Shown here: positions 43,474-53,528 of the stretch, in pieces
How the letters are laid out: the number at the start of each line of letters is the position of its first letter
Numbering within the stretch: position 1 is the first letter of the stretch
Source of the DNA: Bremia lactucae
Taxonomy: Eukaryota > Oomycota > Peronosporomycetes > Peronosporales > Peronosporaceae
Direction of reading: 5' to 3'
DNA: 64,000 nt
Assembly (NCBI RefSeq): GCF_004359215.1
Contig: NC_090613.1
Coordinates: 6,150,694-6,214,693 of the forward strand
Made by a program: the position numbers and the translations under genes
Notes under the pieces: generated by a model
What the model was told of the DNA's origin: nothing
Database searches by the model: none
The model's input: the letters and a program-made list of their open reading frames with translations, nothing else

Positions 43474-43957
43474 GTTGAGATGATACCCTCGCGTGTCATC
43501 GTCATATTGCTGAAACTATGTCCCTCTTTCGCACCGAGCATAGTGAGAGGCCCTCCCCCACTTAGACTTGGGCTGCGCACAAACGAGACTGGCGTCTGAG
43601 GATGGCGCAGTCCGTTAATTAAAATCGGTGTCTCGCCCATCCTGGCGTGAAGACTGTTATTTATAGCGATCTCCACGAAGGGCATGCTTGCTCCATTCTT
43701 TGGAAGTCGCTACCGTACGCAATACCCGCCACGACTCAATTGACACGATAGTTGGCCACCTATCGATGTAGGTGTGGCCACCAAAATTCCTCTGACACTC
43801 GTAAGAAAGCTTAATCACGGCCCAGATGCCCACTTGATGACGCATCATGGAGCTCGTGAAGAATCATCAGCTTGAGATCTGTACAAAGATTCTCAAGGGA
43901 TCAAAAGGTGACAGCTGATGCCATAATAGGCCATCGCTGTAGCTAAAGCGATTAAGC
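43474..43957 (-). pseudogene. Family-I integrase, copy B', with 401-bp deletion
   Basis: Matches 22,731-23,008 and then jumps to the equivalent of 23,411 at 43,749/43,750. The stretch encoding the zinc-binding end and first half of the catalytic core (about 401 bp, 23,009-23,410 in copy A) is missing. PFVEIAINNSLHARMGETP is retained. Integrase from this copy would lack its core. Confidence 0.82.
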
Positions 43958-45740
43958 TTAACCATTGGGTGCGGCAGAGACTTCCTTTAGTCCACCAAAG
44001 TGATCCAACAGCAGGCGACAATGTTTGTCGTAACGGTAGCTCTCCTTTATTTCGGAGGCCAATGCGTTCGTCACATGGTATGCCTTTATGGCTGCCAACG
44101 TTGACGACTCAATTTGTGCTTTAGCACGAGACGCATTCTCGTGGTATCTTACCTCGAAGCCTGGTCTGCGCGATAAAGCGTGAGCCAAGACATTCGTCTT
44201 ACCCGGGTTATACTCAACTTTGAAATTAAATTCAGGGAAGAATGTGAGCCATTTTGCCATTCTAGGCATGGGTGCGGTGACTTTATTGCGGTCCGCAGTG
44301 ATGTGCGATCCGTTTAAACCACAAATGGTTCGGTGCTTAACCGGTGCACTTAAAAATGGACAAGAGCATACTTTATTGAACGTAGCTCTTGTCATGCACA
44401 GGGGAATTTAGTTCCGCGGCTTTCAAAAGCCGGGACCGATAAGAGATGACACGATCAACGCCGTCATCATCCTCCTGCATGAGCGCTGCCGATTGCAAAA
44501 TTACTTGCATCGCAGACGATACTAAATGCCTATCCGCGTCTCGAAATGCCAAGACCGGTGCCTCTACAAGAGATTGCTTTCCTCCTTTAAATTCATCTAC
44601 TTGTTCCTTTAACCAACCCGTTCTGCACCCTTTTACAGGAGGTCAGATAATGGTTTAGTTTGCTCAGCACAAATCTCGCTATACTTATGCAAGAAATTAG
44701 CGAGCCCTAGGAATCAACGCAAATCCCTCACTTGTCGTGGGACTGGCCATTTCTTTACTGGTTTTACCTTAGCTGGGTCTGTTCGTACACCATGTACCTA
44801 CGATGCAGCCCAGCACAAGTATCTCAAGGACTTCTTTGACGCGCTTTTGCAAGTTGACGTACAATTGGGCGTTCTCCAGAGTTTGCAACACCGCGTCTAA
44901 ATGACGATTGTGCGACTATATGGCGCTCAGTCCGTACTCGGCCCTCCTATGCACGAATACATCGTCAGAGTAATGAGGCGCGTAGGCACGTGCTGACGCG
45001 TCACGTGAGCCACCACTCGGTTGAATGTTGCTGGTGCGCTTTTCAAACCTTGGGGCATCACAAGTCACTCCCAAAGTATACAGCTTGAAGTGCTAACTGC
45101 CATTTTGGCTATATTGGACTCTCTCATGAGCGCCTGATAGTGACCATCTTTTAAATCCAACGTGGAGAAGATAGTTGATTCGCATGGAGTGCACCACGAA
45201 AAACGCACCTAGAAAACCTATCGGATATAGCCATTCAAAAAAAAAACATCTTTCCGTGGGATTGGCGTTTGCGCCGGTATGATAGCCGTGTTCAGCTTAT
45301 TAAAAGCATGAACTACGCGTCATCCATCCGTGGCTTTACGCACACAAAAGGTCGGGCTGCGGTAAGGAGACTTGCGCTCACGGACATATCCCGCCTTGGC
45401 TCGCTTGTCGTAAATCTCATCGATATAATCGACTTGTTTTTTGGCAATGGCCATTGCCTGGTCACACAATACTTAATGCCAGGTTCGAGGTCAAATTCGT
45501 GGCTGATGCCCCTATCTGCTGGTAGGGGGCTTGGCACTTCTTCTGGGAACACCTCGCGATGTTGCCACAGAACCTCAAAGAACGGACTGGCTCTCAAGGC
45601 ATTCCAGCCTTGAGCAGCAAATCGTTTCTTTTTGTCAGATTCTAGGACGCTCTTGTCCATTGTGGACGACAAGCAACAGTCCACGAAGTCCTCTTTCTGG
45701 AACTGGTGTGACTATTTCGTGGATCTCTCCCTCCTTTACT
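43958..45740 (-). pseudogene. Family-I RT and RNase H, copy B'
   Basis: Near-identical to 23,617-25,400, with the same open blocks (43,958-44,395; 45,313-45,684), the same His in ADALSRR and the same YSDD box. A few base differences and a 2-base longer A run near 45,240 distinguish it. Defective for the same reasons. Confidence 0.87.
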
Positions 45741-45744
45741 TCGA

Positions 45745-46640
45745 TAAGAAATAGATCTCACGACATCTTTGAAAGAATTACTATCTCCTCGGCAGATTTA
45801 AAGACTTTTTGTAGGACCTAATCTGTGAATGCATCCGCAATATCGTCGTTGACGGCCTCGAATGCCTCGTATGAAGACCCGTCGTCTTTAATAGGATCTG
45901 GTCCAAAGGTCACTCGTTTAAAAGTGCCTTTGAACGTCCTAATTTGTCGGGTACTCGGTCTTCGAGTCAGTACAACCTTCGACTGAGAAGCGGGTGCCGT
46001 CGCTCTCCTAGCTAACGCACCCCTTCCAACCGCACTAGGCTCTAGGCACTGTGCCGGCTCATGCGACGCTTGACTTCCTGTCAGTTCGCTGTCTACTGCC
46101 ACAGGATTTCGCTTCTGTGGAGGACATTCGGACGCATGAACACTTGTCATCTTCCTTTGCACTACCTCAGTCTCCACGAGCTGGGTTTGTATTTGTGTCA
46201 CCTGACATCCAGTCGGTGCACTTCCAACTTCACCAAACTTAGGGCTCTGGGTAGAATTTTGCGACGTTTGACATCCCGTCAACGCGCTCTCAACTGTGTT
46301 CGACATGACATCAGTTGCATAGGCCTCTCGCAGGAGCACATCCTTTCCGGTGTCCTGCGTAGAGTTTGCAACTGTGCGTGTACGCCAGTCTATCCATGGT
46401 AGGTGTTTTGCCAACCATGGCATGCCTAGGATGAGGTCATACGGACTCTCCATACCTAGCACTGTAAACTTCTCTCTACAGGAGAAGTCACTAACACTGA
46501 AGGCGAGTGCAACTTGAATTCCCTCAGGTCTTACGAGCGCGCCGCTCTCTATTTTAAAGCCGCGAGTTTTACAAAATTCTGTGATGCACCCGAATCTACG
46601 ACGAGGGTCATTGCCTTGTCATAGCTTCGCACTTGAGCGC
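45745..46640 (-). pseudogene. Family-I protease and linker, copy B'
   Basis: Counterpart of 25,401-26,300, with YDLILGMPWLAKHLPWIDW. The Trp of the canonical GMPWL is kept here but is Arg in copy A. A 10-bp length difference occurs just upstream of the protease active-site block (46,640-46,650). Confidence 0.8.
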
Positions 46641-47464
46641 TATAGACCAGCAGGGTTGAGGTCCAAAATTTCGGTACCTCAAGGACTATGCTACCCATTG
46701 GTTCGACCAGTCTGAACTTTGGGGTAGCTTCAGAGCCCGCGCCTACCGCGCTCCTGCAGTTCCCGATTCCTCAGTGGTCGATTCAGAAATCATGATGAGT
46801 CTTGCACGCTGGTTCTTGCCATCGCCTTTTGGTAAGGGAGTCCTCTTGCTGGGCGTCTTTGCCCGGGCAGGGACCCTGGCATAGCAGCGAGCAATCATAC
46901 GGCCGCGCTTGCCAAATTTAAAGCAGACAACGTCTGCATTGCCCAACTTAATAGAAGTTGTGTTGTATCTATCCTCTCGGATGACGGCTTACACCAAGCT
47001 GTTGTCGAGGCACTGTTGCAAGTCTGCTTCTCAACTAAGGCAATTTCGATTGCCTCTTCCATCGTTGACGGCTCCTTTGTGATAAGGGCCTGTCACGATG
47101 GGCCATGCCGTAATCCGTTCATAAACGTGGGTACCTTATTGTGCTCCGGAATCGGACCTACGGTAATGGACGCCGACAGCGAGTGCATCTTTTGCACATA
47201 CTGTTGCAGATATCGCTTCGCCTGTCACGCCTCAAAGCAGCGCGCTTGAAGCAACATCTCGTTGTTCGGCGGGCTGATTCATGGCGCGAATCTTTGTCAT
47301 AATGATCGCTCATGAAGGGAACGCTTTAGCGTCCGCCACAAAAGCCGAGTATACCCGCTCTGAGGCCTTACTGCGCAAATACGGCATTGCACCGACACCG
47401 TTCGGCGGTCGTCCTCAATGAGCTACGTGACACCGCATTACTTCACGGCTAAAAGCCAGTGAAC
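46641..47464 (-). pseudogene. Family-I gag, C-terminal part, copy B'
   Basis: Counterpart of 26,301-27,105, with VCFKFGKRGRMIARCYA. Besides Phe for the second Cys, the knuckle His is flanked differently from copy A (GRM for GHM), so the CCHC motif has lost two ligands. It ends at the same position in gag as copy A. Confidence 0.78.
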
Positions 47465-48021
47465 AATCGTGTACGCTGCAGTTCTATCGAACTTACAAAC
47501 TATTCGAAATGCAAAACTGGATGAGTTCAACTGACTGAACCATAATCAATCCACCACCCAACAGAATTTTACACAAAAAACGGGTGCTGAACTCGGAAAA
47601 GTGATTCCTGTCTAAGAAACGGAAATGTTACAGTAATTAAAAATCTGTGCAAAAGTTTTTTACAATTGCTCAAATTGTGGATATTCAATTTTTAGGAAGG
47701 TTACGTGATAGGGTACAGTTTTATTCATTTAAGTATCCAGAGTGTATACTTGAGACAGCCATGGTTTTGCGTTTGCCATCCGTTTGGCATAATCTCGCAG
47801 ACTGGACGACAACAAAAGAGCCCGTAATTTTGAATTCGGAAGTTGAAATTTTATTTTGGTCAAGCGACGACGAAACACCTCCGATTCTGGTGTTGAGTCT
47901 ATTTTGCTTGTCTCCGGTGAATAGGAGGACGCGGCCAACGACCTCTATAAACTTTTTTGTACCATCGACGCTTGTTGAATTTCTTGGCGACTAATTTTTA
48001 AAGAGGCCTTGTCGAGGTGAC
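47465..48021. other. 5' flank of the DRAM-like gene, copy B
   Basis: Equivalent to 27,106-27,662 with a handful of differences. No supported gene. A frame ending at 47,994 lacks an ATG and has no recognisable domain. Confidence 0.5.
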
Positions 48022-48877
48022 ATGGCGTGGGTTACTGATAATGTTGGCTACATTGCGTGGCTGGTGCCAATTATTGGCATTTGTACCATGTTTGGGACCG
48101 AAGTACTCGCCTGTTTGTACCATTTTACATGTTCCAAGAACTACCCAACACTGTCGTATGCGGCTACGTTCAAACCAGAGGCTTATGTCTTTACAAGCGG
48201 TATGAGCCTCACAGCTCTTTGCATCTTGGTATCGGTCTTGCTCTTCTTCTGGTACCTCCAGATTCATCATAACGAGCATAAGAGCACACCAGACAATACA
48301 GTGGCAGCAAAGGTCTATCTTGGCTTTGGCGTCACGTCAGCTTTCTCGCTCTTTGGACTTGCGGTCATGGACATGCGCTATCATCATGTTGCGCATCTAT
48401 GGTTTACCATTGTTTTCTTTCTCTCGACATGGGTCATGTTACTGACAGCACAGCTTGTCAGGAAGCGCATTTTGCAATTCGAAAATTGTGACAATTTGGC
48501 TTTGACACGCCGTCCATTCACCGTCTTACGTCAACAATCCTTCTGGCGTGTTTTGTGTCGTTCAAGAAGACTCGATAACGTTACAGCATACGTTTTGGGT
48601 CATTTGTTCGTGTGTACTGGCTTGGCGTCGACGCTATTGTGTACGTTGCTCTTATTTTGTTCTTTTGTCGTCATTTTAATTGCTCTCTTTAGTTGCTATC
48701 TTTTTCCTCTGCGCAAATGATATGTGGCCAAACCCACTTGGATTGACAGCGCTTCAAGAAGCCTTTTTTGAAGCGCTCGCGATCGTGTGTCAGCTATTTT
48801 TCATGGGTACGTTATCGTGTGAGTTAGCGCAACTTCATCAACGTGAAGAATTTAAAAACAATGCAATAAAGGTGTAA
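48022..48877 (+). CDS. Frag1/DRAM/Sfk1-family six-helix membrane protein (copy B)
   Basis: Exons 48,022-48,640 and 48,693-48,877 with the same 52-nt intron (48,641-48,692). The encoded 267-residue protein is identical to copy A at 27,663; see that entry for helices and family reasoning. Complete identity over more than 850 bp, including the intron, argues for alleles or an assembly duplicate rather than old paralogues. Confidence 0.75.
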
Positions 48878-48916
48878 GTAAGAAGTGAATAGACGTTATA
48901 ATATTATTGGATTTGT

Positions 48917-49877
48917 TTACCCCTGCTGGTTCAAATATTCAATAAAATGGTCTCCGATTGTAGCGACTACGCAGGGTCTCATGCACGTGATCTTAATAAA
49001 TTGACGACGGTGACGTCGAGCCTCCGCAATGGACAATGGACGACTGATGCGAAGCTCGTTCTTGACACTATGCGGTGGCACTCGCACGCCGTCAGCGACC
49101 CCAACATCGTGTTGGTGAGTCATTAAGGCTGTTACAATAGCATTGGTTGTGTCTTCCAAAGCCTGGAGGAAACTCGTTTCTGCAGTAAGTGGCGCTTTAG
49201 TTGCCAGACCGGCCTTGATTGTCTTTCCAAATCGTATTGCCTCCGTTATTGCATCTAAAGGTAGCCCAGTACCATCTTTTTGGTATTCATCTGGAGTTAG
49301 TCGAAAAAGAGGACGATCCCACCGATTCTTGGCCATCGGAACCTCAAATCGAGCTGCGAGCTCGTTCAACAGCTTCGATTCTAAGCCATGGGCTATCGCT
49401 GCATTGCGTTCGAGAGCTTTTTGTACGGGTGTGTCTATATAGACCTATCACAATGTTCTTGATACACATCATTGCAAGCTTGAGATAATTTAACGTACCA
49501 CGCAGTACGTTGTGTTCTCTGCTTTGGCAATGCAAAAAAGTTCGTATCTTTCGCCCTTGGTGTAATTCAGTGCATCGAGCACTACGATCGTTTGAGAATT
49601 TACTGCTTTCTCGACTGCAGCTTTCAATGCACTTCGAGTATTTTTCTCTGCTCTACTATCTGCATTCATACATTGGTTTAAATAAAGACCAAAAGTCAAG
49701 CCATTAAATCCGTCTAGTCGTACCAGCGTATCCCTTCGTCTTGTCCACATTGACGGAAGCCGGCGAAATGCACGTGACTTCTTGGTCCGGCAATAATTGC
49801 AATAAATGGTCGATTAATTTTGTAGTTACAATTGTCTTGCCAGCCGATGGGATCCCGCACACGACGACAAGGGGCAT
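48917..49877 (-). CDS. KTI12: KTI12 homologue, Elongator-associated P-loop protein (copy B)
   Basis: Exons 49,724-49,877, 49,499-49,659 and 48,917-49,444; introns 49,660-49,723 and 49,445-49,498. The 280-residue product is the same as copy A: Walker A GIPSAGKT, the VLDALNYTKGERYELFC block, and the basic C-terminal helix RRHRRQFIKI. Convergent with the membrane-protein gene. Role: Elongator-dependent tRNA wobble-uridine modification, by family knowledge. Confidence 0.93.
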
Positions 49878-49881
49878 GATG

Positions 49882-49929
49882 CAGTGCACCACGAAAAACG
49901 CACCTAGGAAGTCTATCGGATATAGCCAT
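49882..49929 (-). repeat. RT-derived fragment at the KTI12 5' end (copy B)
   Basis: Same 48-bp segment as at 29,523-29,570, including the out-of-frame upstream ATG (49,929). It was therefore present before the two copies separated. Confidence 0.75.
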
Positions 49930-50912
49930 ATGTCAAAAGTATCTGGATTAAGTGTACTCGATGTTTTAATTAGAAAGAAATTATATCCAATTCTTCAAGT
50001 TATCAGTGTCCAAACATAGTAAATATTTACTATAATTGGGCAATAAAAATACTCTATAAGTCAGCAATACTTTTTCGATAACCAAAACCTTATAATTTTT
50101 AATATTTTAGCTTTCTTCCATCATTAGATAATAATTAAGCTTATAAAATGTAGTACAATTAGCTCTTTATAATTATCTTCTATATTAAGTACTGTTATTA
50201 AATTTTTGATTAAATATATAATAAGCAAAATGTACATCTATAAAACGCTCAGAGATAATTTAATACATGACTTTATTATTCAAGATTAATAAAAATATAT
50301 ATATCATTGTTTTTATACATGACATATCAATCTAGCCTTCTCCGTGACTTGGCAGCTACGATACATCAAAAATCTGTTTTCAATCTACATCTGGGCATTT
50401 TGACAAATAAAAGAAATTTTCCAGTGCCAAATTTTCGTCATTTTCATGGCTGATGTCGCATGACGGACATCGACCCGAAGGTACCGCATTCTGAGAGGTC
50501 ATACGTCGTCAGAAGGTATGATCAAAAATTTCTAGTTTTCCCCCTCCTACTATTTAAGACCACTTTTTTGGTAAATGACCTTGGGTACTTTTGGATTGTT
50601 TTTGAGTTTGTCCATGTACAATAAAGCTCAACAGAAGTAGCAGTAGGTGTGTTTTCTATCTAAATAATCATGACCTTTGATTTCCAAAATACTTAAGATT
50701 TACGCTGCGTATAGCTAAAGTGACAGTTACGAGCGAGATGTCGCCACGTTACAAATATATTCCGACAAGAAAAATTAATGTACGGCAATTTAATTACATG
50801 CAACTTTAAATCGAGACTGAATATTAAAAAAGTTGCATAAAATGCAACAATATTCATATATGTATGCAATAAGACACTAACATCCTAGGATACAATTTCT
50901 AGTGATTTTTAT
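49930..50912. other. AT-rich intergenic region, copy B
   Basis: Counterpart of 29,571-30,553. No gene seen. Confidence 0.55.
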
Positions 50913-52793
50913 ATGGAATTGCTGCCACTTGCCTTGCAGCGTGAGATCTGCTCTTTCACAGCAGCAACCGAGCTCATACCTCAGGAAATTGATGCGTTTC
51001 TTGACAACCACCGGGTCAGAAACTTCGCAACGCACTTCACCGAGCCGTCCGCGTCCAATCTCCAGCGTCTGGCGCGTGTGTGTCGCAACTGGCGAGACAT
51101 CGTCAAGACACTGTGTGCAGAACATGAGGCTTCGCGCGTACTAACAATCCGATTTACAACAGGTCACGAGCTTCAACAGCAAAAGCAAATTATTAAGCGC
51201 TTGGCTACTAATGAACAGGGCTTTGCGGTTTTGGATTTGAGAATTATTTTGACAATCGAAAAGAGACGACTATGGTGGGACTTGGACCCCGAGACACAGA
51301 ATACTAATGAAGAAATTGTTGCAGGTATTAATCATTTTCAAACGATCGACTGGGGCTTAATATTTGCGCTTTGTCCAAATCTACAACGACTGGACTTATC
51401 AGGAATGCCACTCCACCACTTGGCACTACGGAACGTGCTCGATAAATCGTCAAAAACTTGCAAACACTTGGAAGCGTTGATTCTACCCAAGCGAGACAAA
51501 GAGCTTGAAAATACACGAGCGGACATAAATGGTCGGGTATTTTGTGCTTTGCATATGGCATTACACAGATGGAAAATAGCGTCCGAAGGAAAGGGATTGC
51601 GGCAATTGACCGTGCCATCTTGGAGACAATTTGATCTGAATCATAAGTCGAATGAATATCTTACCATGGTAAGGATAACGTGTCCAAATTTAGAGTATCT
51701 AGATGGATGGAAACGTTTGTACAGTGAAGGAACGAATTTCGTGACGTCTGAAGAAAGTCTACGTGTGTCTTTAGTTGTGTGGCAGAAATTTTGCGCCTCT
51801 TGTCTTGCATTGAGAGAATTTAGCTGGATTATTGTGCCATTCTCAGACGATTTTTTTCTCTCATTTGGCCACGCTGTGAAGCCATTTCTAACACGATTGC
51901 AGTTGGCGTACAACACACGGTCGCCGTTTCATATCCGACGAAACGAATACTCAACAGGGGCGTTGAATATAGTCCTAGCAGGCTGCCCCGCGTTAAAACA
52001 CTTGGATATTGTACTTCATCGTCTCCAACCGTGTGATACGCTTCTTTACCCACAAATTGATGAAATGATCGACCCGACTGTATTTAATGACGACTTTTGT
52101 GTGGCATTGACGGACCATTGCCCTCAACTTCGGTCTTTGCATATACGAATGCTAGGACCTTTGTCAAACAATCGGAATGCACGTGTTCTATCTGGTAAGT
52201 CCATTACCGATCGTGGTCTTGCAGCACTGCAACGTGCCTCGCGTCTTTCTTGCATTGATATTGAAGAGGTCAGATGTTCTTCAAATTTAATTTTAACGTT
52301 TTTGAAATCCGATACCGACCGTGTCCAAGCCGCTGTTCCGCGCAGAATTACCTTTCGAGAACTCGGTGTTTGCTTCGGTGAGGTGGTGCAGAATGTATTA
52401 GAAGAACTTGGGAGCAAAGCAGCCCCAATTTCGACTAAAAGGCTAGTAAAAATGCCTTTGGTTCTTTCGCTGTCAAGTCGACGGGGGTACGTATTTGGGC
52501 GCAACTGGCTTGTCACAATGCAACAAGCTTTCCAGCAAACCTTTCCGAATGGAGACTTGCGCTTTGCTGCATTTTGCACGAGTGAGAAAGACACGTTTCG
52601 AACTAGTAGTTGCTCCAGTTTGGAACTTGAAAAGATGGTTAAAACCCTCACCCGAGCGTGGGTCCGAGGCGACGTCTTGCGTGTCAAGCGTCTTATCCTT
52701 TACACCAATTTGTCTGCTCTTGATAAGCAGGAACGACACGTTCTGGAACGCAAAATAAAATTTAGCAGTTCGTGGATCGTCTTGACCGAGTAG
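50913..52793 (+). CDS. F-box-like / leucine-rich-repeat protein, complete (626 aa)
   Basis: Single-exon ORF. The N-terminus MELLPLALQREICSF resembles the LPxE start of an F-box, and LQRLARVCRNWRDIV (residues 50-64) its C-terminal half. An insertion of about 25 residues lies between, so the F-box is atypical. Leu-rich repeats follow: CPNLQRLDLSGMPLHHLAL, CKHLEALILPKR, GLRQLTVPSW, CPNLEYLDGW, CPALKHLDIVLHRL, CPQLRSLHIRML, GLAALQRASRLSCIDIEEV. F-box/LRR proteins link substrates to SCF ubiquitin ligases, with the LRRs binding the substrate; that role is inferred. It is divergent from KTI12 across ~1 kb of AT-rich DNA. The first half is duplicated at 30,554-31,533. Confidence 0.75.
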   Translation: MELLPLALQREICSFTAATELIPQEIDAFLDNHRVRNFATHFTEPSASNLQRLARVCRNWRDIVKTLCAEHEASRVLTIRFTTGHELQQQKQIIKRLATNEQGFAVLDLRIILTIEKRRLWWDLDPETQNTNEEIVAGINHFQTIDWGLIFALCPNLQRLDLSGMPLHHLALRNVLDKSSKTCKHLEALILPKRDKELENTRADINGRVFCALHMALHRWKIASEGKGLRQLTVPSWRQFDLNHKSNEYLTMVRITCPNLEYLDGWKRLYSEGTNFVTSEESLRVSLVVWQKFCASCLALREFSWIIVPFSDDFFLSFGHAVKPFLTRLQLAYNTRSPFHIRRNEYSTGALNIVLAGCPALKHLDIVLHRLQPCDTLLYPQIDEMIDPTVFNDDFCVALTDHCPQLRSLHIRMLGPLSNNRNARVLSGKSITDRGLAALQRASRLSCIDIEEVRCSSNLILTFLKSDTDRVQAAVPRRITFRELGVCFGEVVQNVLEELGSKAAPISTKRLVKMPLVLSLSSRRGYVFGRNWLVTMQQAFQQTFPNGDLRFAAFCTSEKDTFRTSSCSSLELEKMVKTLTRAWVRGDVLRVKRLILYTNLSALDKQERHVLERKIKFSSSWIVLTE

Positions 52794-52849
52794 CATGCGT
52801 CGACTATTAGGTGCTGTGAGGTAATTCTCAACAGATACTGTCTTAATGT

Positions 52850-53300
52850 TTAATTAAAGTAAAATTTGTGCTGATTAAGTTGTTCCTGTCGTTTCTTACG
52901 CCGTTTGGTACGTGCTATATTTTTCTTGTGCAAGGCCACGATCTTGTGGTTCTTATGTGTACCCATTTTTGTTGCGACTTCCACCACCCCCCCATGATTT
53001 TTGCGTATGGATTGTAGCAATGAACCATATCCTAGCGTTTTCAATAGCTTTGTGTCTGGCATTTTGCCTTCTAGTCCATTTTCCCTTGAAATATTGCGAA
53101 GTTTCTGCTTTCATTCATCCTTAGCCACTTATGGAGTAATATTGCAATTTACTGATCTTTACCTTAAGAACGGTACCAAGATCGTTCCAATTGTCAGCTT
53201 TGCTGTGGAAAATGCAACTTTGAGATTGCAAGGTGTAGGAGCTAGTTCCTGAAAGGAGTTTGAGCTTCACAAACAGTCCTTGGAGATGTGGACCTAGCAT
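52850..53300 (-). CDS. Small two-exon basic protein with HGG motif (130 aa)
   Basis: Minus strand, exon 1 53,163-53,300 (46 codons, ATG at 53,300), exon 2 52,850-53,104. The 58-nt intron (53,105-53,162) starts GTAAAG, ends AGCAG and falls between codons. Exon 1 encodes MLGPHLQGLFVKLKLLSGTS, basic with hydroxylated residues and no acidic residue early, which could be a mitochondrial presequence. Exon 2 reads KLRNISRENGLEGKMP, then ELR-like TKLLKTLGYGSLLQSIRKNH and GGVVEVATKMG, a short motif (GxxxLxxAIxxHGG...VA..LG type) seen in organellar proteins, followed by a very basic tail KRRKKRQEQLNQHK. Function unknown. It ends 57 bp from the convergent F-box gene. Confidence 0.55.
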
Positions 53301-53528
53301 TTTTGTTACGGTTTCTACACAATTGTGCTCGTTACATCAAATACATTGCTATTTTTTCAGGCGTCATAATCGCCGATGGCAAGTTTTATGATCAATAATT
53401 TTTAATCAATTCTTATACATTTCTATCAAAGTTTTGTGTCTCACAGGAGAACACGCAGAGATGATAAACTCAATTAAATACAGCCAATCAAAACGCCTTA
53501 TAAGTCATCCATTGTCAGCACTCGAAAT

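Noticed and set aside
42705..43685. Long open frames (up to 326 codons) on both strands
   Set aside because: They are open only because they cross the run of Ns at 42,782-43,473.
52124..52687. 187-codon minus frame
   Set aside because: Antisense of the complete F-box/LRR gene; no domain and not conserved in any sense I can see.
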